DNA of 64,000 nt from an alpha proteobacterium SCGC AAA015-N04 (GCA_000383115.1 KB910521.1:78147-142146); one strand, 5' to 3'; shown: positions 36,569 through 44,752, counted from the first letter of the stretch. Translations and numbers: made by a program. The notes: generated by a model not told the origin, from the sequence alone.

Positions 36569-36891
36569 TTAACTAAGCTTTTTCATTTTAGATATATTTT
36601 GTACCATTTGAGATATTAATATGCCACCCGAATCTTTAATAATATTTCTATAAAAAACATTTCCATCTACCATCCCAGTTGCTTTTGAATGTAAAGCTTC
36701 TGTTTCAATATCAGCACTAATCACTCCTTCAACAAAAATATTATAAGTAGACACTGTCCCGTTAAAGACACCAGTTTTTTTATAAACAAGTTTTTTACAT
36801 ATATGGAACCTTTAAAATTCCCCAAAAGCTCCATATCGTCTAGCCCAGAATAAGAACCTTGGAATAATGAGTTTTTGATGTTTTGATTTAT
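36569..36891 (-). pseudogene. Broken bactofilin-like gene
   Basis: Two minus-strand frames join into one bactofilin-like beta-helix. Upstream (36891 to about 36775) reads SLFQGSYSGLDDMELLGNFK then GSIYVKNLFIKK; downstream (to 36569) reads TGVFNGTVSTYNIFVEGVIS, followed by ADIETEALHSKATGMVDGNV. The junction is a seven-A run (36775-36781 on plus); one extra A would restore the frame, or a -1 slip on A-AAA-AAA. A TAA also stands just before the first readable codon, with no ATG ahead of the conserved part. Bactofilins polymerise as cytoskeletal filaments. A shorter functional product from GTG 36754 (61 aa) would lack half the helix. Confidence 0.65.
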
Positions 36892-36963
36892 TTATCTAAT
36901 GTATTTCTCCAATTAACTAACCTTCAAGATAATATTGAAATAAATCAAAATTAATTAATTTTT

Positions 36964-37323
36964 CTAGTCATTATTCCCGATACATCTTAAAATTATATTT
37001 TTTGTAAAAATTTCATTATAATTATTATTTATAGATCTTAAATTAGCGTTAAATGATAATGATTTGTCTTTAATTATAAATACGTAATTTAGTATGGGAT
37101 TTTCTTCAGTTGAGACCTTACTAATAGCCATTAAAGCCATTTTTGAATTCTCAACAATTTTATATTCTATAGGTTCGCCCTTTTGATCTTCATATTTTAC
37201 TAATTCACCTTCAACAGTCATTTTAGACAAATTCCCATGTTTTTTGTCTATGCATGAGTATTCAAGCGCATAACAACTAAATGAGAAATATAATAAAAAA
37301 AGTATCGAATAAAAAAATTTCAT
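36964..37323 (-). CDS. Small secreted protein, unrecognised
   Basis: A 119-aa protein from ATG 37323, preceded by GGAAGG. The N-terminus MKFFYSILFLLYFSFSCYA is a signal peptide, possibly with a lipobox-like Cys. The mature part (YSCIDKKHGNLSKMTVEGEL and later beta-rich stretches, one final RCIGNND Cys) resembles small periplasmic beta-barrel proteins, but I do not recognise a family. Two Cys may form a disulfide. Function unknown. Confidence 0.75.
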   Translation of the reverse strand: MKFFYSILFLLYFSFSCYALEYSCIDKKHGNLSKMTVEGELVKYEDQKGEPIEYKIVENSKMALMAISKVSTEENPILNYVFIIKDKSLSFNANLRSINNNYNEIFTKNIILRCIGNND

Positions 37324-37422
37324 TAAACCTTCCATATTGAAACCAAATAAGTATAAAATATTTAAAATTATTGAAAAATATAATATTATATTTGTAAATA
37401 AATTTACAAAAAATAAAAATGA

Positions 37423-37560
37423 ATGAATAGCAAAAATTTATTATTATTTGTCTTTTGGGGGTTAGCTTTTATAGTAATTGCGTGGTCACTACCTTTTTTA
37501 GCTAGAGAAAATCAAATTCTTAGTAATTTTTTGTCATTCTGTATATCAATTATAAAATGA
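37423..37560 (+). CDS. Small membrane protein (45 aa) translationally coupled to SCO1
   Basis: A 46-codon frame starting MNSKNLLLFVFWGLAFIVIA and ending in SIIK. It has one clear transmembrane helix and perhaps a second short one. Its TGA overlaps the sco1 ATG in an ATGA, the usual sign of translational coupling. Position and topology recall small accessory subunits of haem-copper oxidase or copper-insertion systems, but the sequence itself is not recognisable. No strong ribosome site is visible upstream. Confidence 0.6.
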   Translation: MNSKNLLLFVFWGLAFIVIAWSLPFLARENQILSNFLSFCISIIK

Positions 37561-38183
37561 CAAATTTATTTCAAATTAATTTTGCAAGAAAAAAATTAAT
37601 CTTACTTTCATCAATAATCATTTCTTTTATAATTCTTTTAATTTTAACTTTTCTTTTTGCAGAATATCTGTCACGTAAAAATGCTCCGAAAAAACTATCA
37701 GAAATAATCAATAAAGTTCATTTAACTGATCATTATGGAAAACCTTTTAAAAGTAGCACTTTAAAAAATAAACCTTCATTGTTATTTTTTGGGTTCACAA
37801 ATTGTCCAGAGATTTGCCCTACAACACTAGCTGATTTATCTGAAATTACCACAGAAGTAACATCAAGCATTGACGAAATAAATATAATTTTTGTTACTTT
37901 AGACCCCAAGAGAGATAATGAACAACATCTCAAAGATTATATCCAATATTTTGATGGCAATATTATTGGTGTGACAGGGAATAAAATAGAAATTAAAAAA
38001 TTTGCAGAGAATTGGGGTGTCTTTTATGAAACTGTAAAAACTTCCAATAATAATTATACTTTAAATCATACAGCAACTGTATTCATGATTGATGAATTAG
38101 GAAATTTTAGAGGAACAATATCCTGGGGTGAAAATGAAACTTCTATAATTCAAAAGATTAATAATTTGAGAAAACTTAATTAA
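37557..38183 (+). CDS. SCO1/SenC copper chaperone
   Basis: A 208-aa thioredoxin-fold protein anchored by an N-terminal helix (residues 13-33). The copper site is complete: CPEICPTT (CxxxC) and the distal His in LNHTATVFMID. SCO proteins deliver copper to the CuA site of cytochrome oxidase or act as thiol reductants. No oxidase genes are in the window. The ATG overlaps the preceding 45-aa ORF, and the stop overlaps the convergent modA-like gene by 8 bp. Confidence 0.93.
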   Translation: MTNLFQINFARKKLILLSSIIISFIILLILTFLFAEYLSRKNAPKKLSEIINKVHLTDHYGKPFKSSTLKNKPSLLFFGFTNCPEICPTTLADLSEITTEVTSSIDEINIIFVTLDPKRDNEQHLKDYIQYFDGNIIGVTGNKIEIKKFAENWGVFYETVKTSNNNYTLNHTATVFMIDELGNFRGTISWGENETSIIQKINNLRKLN

Positions 38184-38955
38184 CAATATACCCTAAACTA
38201 ATTAATTTATCCTTTACTCTCTCTGAGGATAAAAATTTTAAAAATATCATTGCCTCTGTTTTTTTCTCTCCATTTTTTAATAAAATAGCATCTTGTTTTA
38301 TCGGAGAGTATAAATTCTGAGGTATATCCCAAACTTTACCCTTTTTATTTTTAATAATAAAATCAGATTTTGCTATAAAACCAATGTCTAAATTACCATA
38401 ATAATTCATAAGAAAAACTTGATTAACATTTTTACTTAAAACAAGTTTTTTTTGTAATATATTAAAAATTTTCAGAGATTTTAATACTTCCTTAGCAGCC
38501 AAGCCATAGGGTACATATTTTGGGTTTCCTAATCCAATATATTTAATTTTTTCGGCCAACATTATATTTGGAAATGTAAAATTAAAAAGATCCTTGTTTG
38601 TACTAAACAAAAGTAATTTTCCTGTTGCGTAAGTAAATCGTGTCCCTCTAATTCCTTTAGTAGTAATTTCAAGTTTTTTTGGAAGGTCTTGATTAGCTGA
38701 GAGAAAAATATCTAAAGGAGCACCATTTATGATTTGAGAGTATAAACTTCCACTGGAACCACTTGAAAGAAAAATTTTAGTATTATTTTCATTTTCGAAG
38801 GTTTTTTTTATAAAATTCATAGGTATTAAAAAATTTGAAGCTACACCTATATGGATTTCTTTTGCAAGCAAATTTTTATAAGGAAAGATCACCAAAAATA
38901 TCAAAATATATGACGAGGTAATAATTAGCTTTATTTTTTTAATTAAGAAATACAT
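38176..38955 (-). CDS. modA: ModA-like molybdate/oxyanion-binding protein
   Basis: A 259-aa periplasmic protein (signal anchor in residues 8-30). Family features include HIGVASNFLIPMNFIKKTFE, the oxyanion Ser stretch LSSGSSGSLYSQI, GAPLDIFLSANQDLP and GLGNPKYVPYGLAAKEVL. It should bind molybdate or tungstate for ABC import, but no modB or modC is in the window. The start is taken as ATG 38955. A MOSC-domain gene follows upstream in the same direction, a weak hint of a molybdenum theme. Confidence 0.85.
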   Translation of the reverse strand: MYFLIKKIKLIITSSYILIFLVIFPYKNLLAKEIHIGVASNFLIPMNFIKKTFENENNTKIFLSSGSSGSLYSQIINGAPLDIFLSANQDLPKKLEITTKGIRGTRFTYATGKLLLFSTNKDLFNFTFPNIMLAEKIKYIGLGNPKYVPYGLAAKEVLKSLKIFNILQKKLVLSKNVNQVFLMNYYGNLDIGFIAKSDFIIKNKKGKVWDIPQNLYSPIKQDAILLKNGEKKTEAMIFLKFLSSERVKDKLISLGYIVN

Positions 38956-38959
38956 CAAA

Positions 38960-39175
38960 TTAATTAAATAGTGATATTACATTGTATATGAAAAACATTA
39001 CTATTGATAATGACAGAATAAAAATTACTAAAATTGTTTGCACATAATCTTTTATTAACACTGTAATAAATTGTTTTGTTTTTTTGAAGCCAAAGACAAG
39101 CAAACAAAACACAAGAGAAATAGGAAAAGTTAGGAAAAATAACATAGAATAAAACCAAAACTTAAAGAACCCCAT
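38960..39175 (-). CDS. Small membrane protein (71 aa), unrecognised
   Basis: MGFFKFWFYSMLFFLTFPIS begins a 71-aa protein with two transmembrane helices separated by a basic loop (GFKKTKQF). It lies 4 bp upstream of the ModA-like gene and 59 bp downstream of the MOSC gene, on the same strand, so it is probably co-transcribed. No family recognised. Confidence 0.6.
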   Translation of the reverse strand: MGFFKFWFYSMLFFLTFPISLVFCLLVFGFKKTKQFITVLIKDYVQTILVIFILSLSIVMFFIYNVISLFN

Positions 39176-39234
39176 TTCTTCAAATTTATTTTTTTCTCGA
39201 ATGGAACTGATTTTATTCTCCTTAAAAATATGGA

Positions 39235-40014
39235 TTAATTTAAATACAACTCATCATTAACTGAAATAATTCCTGTTTTTATTACCTTTGCGTATACTCC
39301 TAAATCTAAATGACCAAAATAAGAATTAATTTCATTGGGTATATTGATATCTCTAACAGCATTTTCAGGATTTACATTTGTTGCTGCACATCTTTGGGTT
39401 CTTTTAAAAACTTTTAAAACACTCTCTCCAATTTTAATTTTCTTACCAACCCAATCAAACTCCTTCCAGGGGTCGATGTTATCAATTAATAGATTTGCCC
39501 TAAATCTAGATGGATCAATTTTTTTACCTATTTTTTTTTCCAAATCAATAATTGTGTTCAGATTAATTATAGAAATAGCTTTTTCTGGAAGATCAGAAAA
39601 GGAATGTTTTAGGTTTTTAGTATTTTCATTTTTTCTTCCCTGGACTAACTTTGGTTTATTGTTGTCACCTAAATTTAAGAATTTTTGAAAAAAAACTTCA
39701 ACTTTGTTAACACTTGATTCATCATCAAGTGTTTTGTCTAGAACTATCTTTTTCTCAACTTTTATAATTAGTCTTTTTGATTTGCTAATAAATTTTGTAC
39801 TTAATTTAGCTAATTTGTCTTCTTTAACTAAAGCTAAAAAATTAGTTTTTTTCAAATATACTGGATTACTATCATCAAATGAGACATGCGATCTAGCAAA
39901 TGCATACTCACGATCTCCAGACAAAACTTGATCTTTTTCTAATAAAATCTCATCTATATTTTCACCAGAGAGGCCTTTTATTGGATAGATAAAAATTTTT
40001 TTTAATATGGTCAT
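39235..40014 (-). CDS. MOSC-domain protein (YcbX-like)
   Basis: A 259-aa protein with an N-terminal MOSC beta-barrel (IFIYPIKGLSGENIDEILLE; SGDREYAFARSH) and a C-terminal MOSC domain (PSRFRANLLID, GKKIKIGESVLKVFKRTQRC, GHLDLGVYAKVIKTG). MOSC proteins use or transfer molybdenum cofactor sulfur; YcbX and mARC reduce N-hydroxylated compounds. The conserved Cys in RTQRCAAT is the likely molybdenum ligand. Length matches YcbX-like proteins without a ferredoxin tail. Confidence 0.9.
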   Translation of the reverse strand: MTILKKIFIYPIKGLSGENIDEILLEKDQVLSGDREYAFARSHVSFDDSNPVYLKKTNFLALVKEDKLAKLSTKFISKSKRLIIKVEKKIVLDKTLDDESSVNKVEVFFQKFLNLGDNNKPKLVQGRKNENTKNLKHSFSDLPEKAISIINLNTIIDLEKKIGKKIDPSRFRANLLIDNIDPWKEFDWVGKKIKIGESVLKVFKRTQRCAATNVNPENAVRDINIPNEINSYFGHLDLGVYAKVIKTGIISVNDELYLN

Positions 40015-40120
40015 ATTTAAATTTTTAATATTAATCTAAACGAGTTACCAAATTATAGATAATGTTTAATGGTTAAATTAATACAGATTTTTAATCCAAT
40101 ATCTCATCATTTCCATATAT

Positions 40121-40543
40121 CTAAGATGCTGTTTCAAACAAAACCTCAGGGTTTGACATTGTTTTAATTTCAAGAACATTTCCATTTGGATCTTCAACAA
40201 AAAATGTTTCTTGTTCGAACTTAGAGCCTATAAACCTTCTATATGGCTTATCAAAATAATCTATATCGCTTGCTTCTATCCTTTTTTTTACTTCTTCAAA
40301 ATCATTTTCTTCTAGATGTACTCCAAAATGAGGAACACAAACGTCACCCATATCAACATCGTGTCTTTCTCTAAATTGTTTTGACTTGGTTTCATGTAAT
40401 GTTAATTCATTTCCCCAAAAATTTACATCAATCCATCGACCTTCTTCCTGATTTCCAGTTTTACAACCTAATATATCACAATAGAATTTTAAAGCAGTTT
40501 TAATATTTCCAGCAGGTATTGCTAAATGAAAACAGTTGGTCAT
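40121..40543 (-). CDS. VOC-family (glyoxalase/dioxygenase fold) protein
   Basis: A 140-aa vicinal-oxygen-chelate protein: FHLAIPAGNIKTALKFYCDI opens with the first metal His, GVHLEENDFEEV gives a later His, and ETFFVEDPNGNVLEIK ends with the metal Glu. It is one complete two-module VOC unit. Members act as dioxygenases, isomerases or resistance proteins; nothing nearby identifies the substrate. Monocistronic. Confidence 0.9.
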   Translation of the reverse strand: MTNCFHLAIPAGNIKTALKFYCDILGCKTGNQEEGRWIDVNFWGNELTLHETKSKQFRERHDVDMGDVCVPHFGVHLEENDFEEVKKRIEASDIDYFDKPYRRFIGSKFEQETFFVEDPNGNVLEIKTMSNPEVLFETAS

Positions 40544-40653
40544 TGATAATCTCCTAACATAAAATTTTAGTTTAACTAGGTTCTAATATCATAATTAAGT
40601 AAACAACTTCTTAGTTATATTTATAATATTTTATAAGTACAAATAAGTCAAAG

Positions 40654-41091
40654 TTAGCTTATAGACTTTAAAAGTTTTTTTAATAGTTTTTTTGATTTAC
40701 CATAAACCTTCACTTTTTTAATTTTGTCTAAATTACTTTTATCATCTCCAACAATAACTAAACCTATCATTCCCATAGCTTTGTGAGGAGTACATTGATA
40801 TAAATATACGCCGGGTTTAGTAAATTTAAAATTAGCATCTTTACTAATTTTTGATTTAAATTTTGATACCCCTTTTGGCATCCCTATAAATTCTACATTA
40901 TGACCTTTATCTACCGACTTCCAGGTTACTTCGTCATTCACTTTAATAGATATAACTTTTTCAGAATAAACCATTTTTTCTTTCCCAAGTTTGTTTAACA
41001 TATCAATAGTATGATTTTCCGCATTAGCAAAACTTGAAACTAATAAATATAAGAACACTGTTAGAATAGAAACTGATTTAGTTAAAAACAT
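40654..41091 (-). CDS. Pseudoazurin-type blue copper protein
   Basis: A 145-aa periplasmic cupredoxin with a signal peptide cut near FANAENH. The type-1 copper ligands are His64 (DKGHNVEFI), Cys100, His103 and Met108 in YQCTPHKAMGMIG, with pseudoazurin spacing. It carries electrons, classically to copper nitrite reductase or between bc1 and terminal reductases; neither is in the window. The promoter region holds a TA dinucleotide repeat (41112-41130). Confidence 0.93.
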   Translation of the reverse strand: MFLTKSVSILTVFLYLLVSSFANAENHTIDMLNKLGKEKMVYSEKVISIKVNDEVTWKSVDKGHNVEFIGMPKGVSKFKSKISKDANFKFTKPGVYLYQCTPHKAMGMIGLVIVGDDKSNLDKIKKVKVYGKSKKLLKKLLKSIS

Positions 41092-41111
41092 TTTTTTCCT
41101 CTTAATTATTT

Positions 41112-41130
41112 TATATATATATATATATAT
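41112..41130. repeat. TA dinucleotide repeat upstream of pseudoazurin gene
   Basis: About nine TA units in a row, beginning 21 bp upstream of the pseudoazurin ATG (41091). It may be part of the core promoter or leader. The remainder of the 260-bp gap up to 41351 shows no convincing gene. Confidence 0.8.
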
Positions 41131-41351
41131 TTAGATATTAATTTTAAACCCATATTTTAACAATTAAAGAAGATAATAATGTATAAAATTTAAATATACA
41201 ATTTGTGAAAAAAATATGGACAAAATTAAGTTCATAAAAAAGGTAATTTTAAAAATTGTTTTTTTCTTATTTATTAACTTTTCAGATGCAGTAGTTTTAT
41301 TAAAAACACTAGTAATTATATGACAGTAGAAAGTCTCAATAAATTAATAAA

Positions 41352-41684
41352 TCAAAACTTCATTTCAGAGAGTATTACAGCTAGTTGAGCACCATGCATA
41401 TCTCTATCAAAAATGTCTCCTTGTATTATCTTCCTAGGAAAAGAAAATTTAATTACATTTAAATTATCAATCTCGAATCTCTTCAAATCTTGTTCACTTA
41501 TCATAAACAAACTTGAAATTTTTGCATTTTTCAATTTATTACAAACATCTTTATATATCTTTTTATCTCCACAAAATACATCAATAGTAATCCAGAAAGG
41601 TCCTGCATTCTTAGATCTTATTTTTTTTACTTTTTCACCTAAATTTGACAAATTATACCTCTGAAATTTGAATTTGAAATGCAT
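41352..41684 (-). CDS. DUF4387 family protein (AtuA partner)
   Basis: A 110-aa protein. The stretch KIRSKNAGPFWITIDVF and the end RDMHGAQLAVILSEM are the hallmarks of DUF4387, often found next to or fused behind AtuA-type DUF1446 proteins. Its start overlaps the end of the AtuA-like gene by 32 bp, which supports a two-subunit complex. The reaction is unknown; in Pseudomonas, AtuA is needed for acyclic terpene (citronellol) use. Confidence 0.85.
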   Translation of the reverse strand: MHFKFKFQRYNLSNLGEKVKKIRSKNAGPFWITIDVFCGDKKIYKDVCNKLKNAKISSLFMISEQDLKRFEIDNLNVIKFSFPRKIIQGDIFDRDMHGAQLAVILSEMKF

Positions 41685-43008
41685 CCATTGGGTCGTCCAA
41701 TTCTAAAATATGGTTCAATGCAAATTCATAAACGCATCCCCTATTTGAATGAACTGGAGAAAATGGAAATGCAAAAGTAGGGAGTTCTTCATTAAAAGAA
41801 AGCGGAAAATGTAATAAAAAAGGATTTATTAATTTTGCTATTTCAATAGATATTTCATTTTTTGACGTAATCAAACACAAAACACCTACTTCAACGGGAC
41901 TTCCTAATTTTTTTTCTAGCTCTCCCAAAATTGAATCAAGGCCTATATGTCTGAATTCAAGTGAATATTCTGAAGAGTCTATATCCATTCTTTCATAAAT
42001 TTCTTTTTTTAAAAAGTCTGTTAGCTTATCTGTCCATTTTTTTATATTTTTCACATAATTATTATCTCTTAATAATACTAATAAAGAAGTTTGATATCCT
42101 GCAATCTTAGCTCCCTCTAACTTAACATTGTAATTTATTGACGAATTCCAGATTGCACCCTCAACCCTGACCTTTTTTCTATCAATATTATAATAATTAG
42201 AGTAGGTTACATCCATATATCCTCCTGGTTCATATAAAATATAGGGGTCAGCATTTTCATAAAGCATGTGAGCAGCTACTGTTTGAGAAGTGCAGAATGC
42301 ATTTTTAGACATTGGCTCGACAGTAAATCCAGTTTTGTCAAATTCTACCATCACAACGCCAGATGTAGGATTTGTTGAACATAGCGCACCACACTCAGCA
42401 ACTTTAGCACCATGCCAAGAAGAACCAGGATTAGCTCCTTTCATTAGAGGTAAAGCAGAAATAATTGCAGTATCAGTTGTCCTGCCAGCAAGAATAATAT
42501 CAGCCCCTGTATTGATGCATTCTTGTATTTGTTCAGCGCCTGCAAGCGCGACTATATTTGACATTTCGTCAATTACTTTATTATTAAGCTTAGGGGCAGG
42601 ATTTAAAGAAAGAATTTTATTTAATTTATAACTTTCTTTAATATATTCTTTTTGTTGATCACAATATAATTTTGCAATTTTTAAATGTTGATTTAACTCT
42701 TTAGCTAGTTCAATTGTAATGTTCTCCATCCAATCAACCATCCTGTTTGTTCCACAAGTACCACAAGAACCAATAACCAGTGGTACATTAGCTTTTTCTC
42801 TGGCTATCATAAGACTTTTCCATTCTGCTTTTATAGCAGCACGTGAATACTTTGATGTCCCTGAACCTAGAGAAAATGGACCACTATCTGTAGAGCCTCC
42901 ATCAATACTAATTATATCGGGATTATTTTTAATGCCATTATTGAGAGCTTCTAAATCAAAACCTAAACCCAGAACTCCTGAAGGAACTAAAACTTTAATA
43001 GGTATCAT
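41653..43008 (-). CDS. AtuA-like DUF1446 protein
   Basis: A 451-aa protein: VLVPSGVLGLGFDLEALNNG, ISIDGGSTDSGPFSLGSGTS, PLVIGSCGTCGTNRMVDWM and GADIILAGRTTDTAIISALP are conserved blocks of the acyclic terpene utilisation AtuA family. Length fits the stand-alone form, with DUF4387 encoded separately just downstream. In many alphaproteobacteria such pairs neighbour CaiB and MmgE/PrpD genes, hinting at organic-acid metabolism rather than terpenes. Function not established. Confidence 0.88.
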   Translation of the reverse strand: MIPIKVLVPSGVLGLGFDLEALNNGIKNNPDIISIDGGSTDSGPFSLGSGTSKYSRAAIKAEWKSLMIAREKANVPLVIGSCGTCGTNRMVDWMENITIELAKELNQHLKIAKLYCDQQKEYIKESYKLNKILSLNPAPKLNNKVIDEMSNIVALAGAEQIQECINTGADIILAGRTTDTAIISALPLMKGANPGSSWHGAKVAECGALCSTNPTSGVVMVEFDKTGFTVEPMSKNAFCTSQTVAAHMLYENADPYILYEPGGYMDVTYSNYYNIDRKKVRVEGAIWNSSINYNVKLEGAKIAGYQTSLLVLLRDNNYVKNIKKWTDKLTDFLKKEIYERMDIDSSEYSLEFRHIGLDSILGELEKKLGSPVEVGVLCLITSKNEISIEIAKLINPFLLHFPLSFNEELPTFAFPFSPVHSNRGCVYEFALNHILELDDPMDAFQIQISEV

Positions 43009-43074
43009 TGCATAATTATAGATATATTTTATTAATTTTGGAACTTACATTTATCAATAATTAATATTATAACT

Positions 43075-44010
43075 CTAATTAATGCAATACATCCAATTTT
43101 TTTCGTTTATAACTTCACCTATAAATAAAAATGGATCATTTCCAGTTTTTTTAGCATAATCTATCAAATCAGCACTTTTATCTGATTTTATAGTTAATCT
43201 ATTATTTTTAACCAATCCTTTTGATCCAGTTAGCACTATAAATTCAGATGACAAATCTACTAGACCATTTCTCGGTTGTTTTGGAACCATTATCTTCTCG
43301 TATTTGTATCCCCATGAATTCAAGCAATTAATTGAAATATCAATATATTTGGCCTTAACTTTCATTAAGCATTGTTGAAAAATATTTTTATTTATCCCCT
43401 CTAAACTACGTATAGGATAGTCAAAATTAATGTCCTCTTTACAGGAAAGATTTTTCCATTTGTTAATTTGATTATCTGATGGAAAAATAATAATTGTATT
43501 AAAATATAATTTTGATTTTACTAAAATTTCTAGCTTTATTTCTGAATTAAATTTTGGATGATCTAAAACTTTAGTCTTAATATTTTGAGAATTAAGTTTT
43601 TGTTTATGTAATTTTATAATTTTATTTATATCATTTCTTTGGGATGACGGTGTTACAATTTTCTTTTTAAAAAGTTTAACAAACTTTTTACCTCCTTCTT
43701 CTTCTCCATAGTATTTATGATATTGATTATCTAAAACACTTAATTGATATAATGAGTCAAAAGATGGTGGAGCTAATTCTCTTATTTCCATTATATTATT
43801 GTTAGAACCAATTGAGTACCATTTTGAAAGAGTCCCTCTTGACATCCCAAGTTTTTGAGCTAATTCAACCTGACTATTTTCTAACTGATTCAATGCATTC
43901 GTAATTGCTTCTGCCATTTCAAATATGCTATTTTTGACTTTATTTTTGGCTAAATTAATTTTTATTACATGATCATCAAGTGACATTATATTTGAAATTT
44001 TTGTGTTCAT
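43075..44010 (-). CDS. HTH protein fused to a degenerate MT-A70-like methyltransferase domain
   Basis: A 311-aa two-part protein. Residues about 30-65 hold a helix-turn-helix (SQVELAQKLGMSRGTLSKWY) of the ParB/XRE type. The C-terminal half follows the MT-A70 adenine methyltransferase order: YFNTIIIFPSDN where DPPW should be, YPIRSLEGI for the usual YPTMSLEEI, NCLNSWGYKYEKI, EFIVLTGSKGL, and KSADLIDYAKKTGNDPFLFI. The catalytic DPPW is absent, so it is probably an inactive methyltransferase used for binding. The next gene is MazG-like. Domain call by eye only. Confidence 0.6.
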   Translation of the reverse strand: MNTKISNIMSLDDHVIKINLAKNKVKNSIFEMAEAITNALNQLENSQVELAQKLGMSRGTLSKWYSIGSNNNIMEIRELAPPSFDSLYQLSVLDNQYHKYYGEEEGGKKFVKLFKKKIVTPSSQRNDINKIIKLHKQKLNSQNIKTKVLDHPKFNSEIKLEILVKSKLYFNTIIIFPSDNQINKWKNLSCKEDINFDYPIRSLEGINKNIFQQCLMKVKAKYIDISINCLNSWGYKYEKIMVPKQPRNGLVDLSSEFIVLTGSKGLVKNNRLTIKSDKSADLIDYAKKTGNDPFLFIGEVINEKNWMYCIN

Positions 44011-44049
44011 TTTTAATTTTATATATGTTTAAAGTTAGATAAATATTTA

Positions 44050-44418
44050 CTAAAATTTCTTACCACCTTTTTTAATTCGGTTTTCAAGTTTATGATCCAA
44101 CCGTGTTTTATTATACTCTAATTTTTCGTAAATTGTTTCACCTAAATTAAAGTTTTTCGATTCAGCTAAATCAAATATTCTAATAACAGCGTCTGCAAGT
44201 TCAACTTCCATCATAGATTTGTGTTTTAAATGATTATCCATTAATCCTTTTCTTTCACCCTCCATGGCTTCACTAATTTCAGAATGAATTAAACACAATA
44301 ATTCTCCAACATTTCTATCTTTTTTTCTACCTTTAGCATCATGCCACCAACCCCCATTAACTGCGGCTTTATGACAATCCTTTGCACAACCATTTATGCC
44401 CAAGATATTTTTATTCAT
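44050..44418 (-). CDS. MazG-like nucleotide pyrophosphohydrolase
   Basis: A 122-aa all-alpha NTP pyrophosphatase. The magnesium-binding motif is intact: IHSEISEAMEGER (ExxE) followed by MEVELADAVIRIFDLA (ExxD). It carries an N-terminal Cys/His/Trp-rich piece (CAKDCHKAAVNGGWWHD) common in phage- and alphaproteobacterial MazG-like proteins. It would hydrolyse non-canonical or alarmone-like nucleotides. It is 39 bp upstream of the HTH/MT-A70-like gene on the same strand. Confidence 0.88.
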   Translation of the reverse strand: MNKNILGINGCAKDCHKAAVNGGWWHDAKGRKKDRNVGELLCLIHSEISEAMEGERKGLMDNHLKHKSMMEVELADAVIRIFDLAESKNFNLGETIYEKLEYNKTRLDHKLENRIKKGGKKF

Positions 44419-44443
44419 TAATTAATCCTTTAAGTAATTAGGT

Positions 44444-44752
44444 TTAAAAATTAGACATTATTAAAAAACTTGCCATACCTATAGATATTGTAGCAAGAAC
44501 ATTATTCCAAATTATTGCAACTAATATTGCTATTAAAGCAGCATATAATTTAAAATTTTCAATTATGAAAAAATTCTTATTTTCAATAATTGATAAATCA
44601 TTAACAATAATTGGAGTTAAAACTGCTAAAGGAATATATTTGAATGACTGTTTCACAAATAATGGTAAATTACTAGAGATTATACCTGAAATAGGAATAA
44701 ATCTTATTAAAAAAGTAATTACACCACACAAAATAATTAAAGACCAAATCAT
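44444..44752 (-). CDS. azlD: Branched-chain amino acid exporter small subunit (AzlD)
   Basis: A 102-aa protein with four membrane helices. LIILCGVITFLIRFIPI and YIPLAVLTPIIVNDL are typical of AzlD/YgaH. Its ATG overlaps the azlC stop by 4 bp, as is usual for this pair. It forms the exporter complex with AzlC. Confidence 0.9.
   Translation of the reverse strand: MIWSLIILCGVITFLIRFIPISGIISSNLPLFVKQSFKYIPLAVLTPIIVNDLSIIENKNFFIIENFKLYAALIAILVAIIWNNVLATISIGMASFLIMSNF

Noticed and set aside
41216-41323. 35-codon plus-strand frame with a signal-like hydrophobic start
   Set aside because: Very short, no ribosome site, not continued by any recognisable sequence; could be a chance frame or a remnant of a secreted protein.
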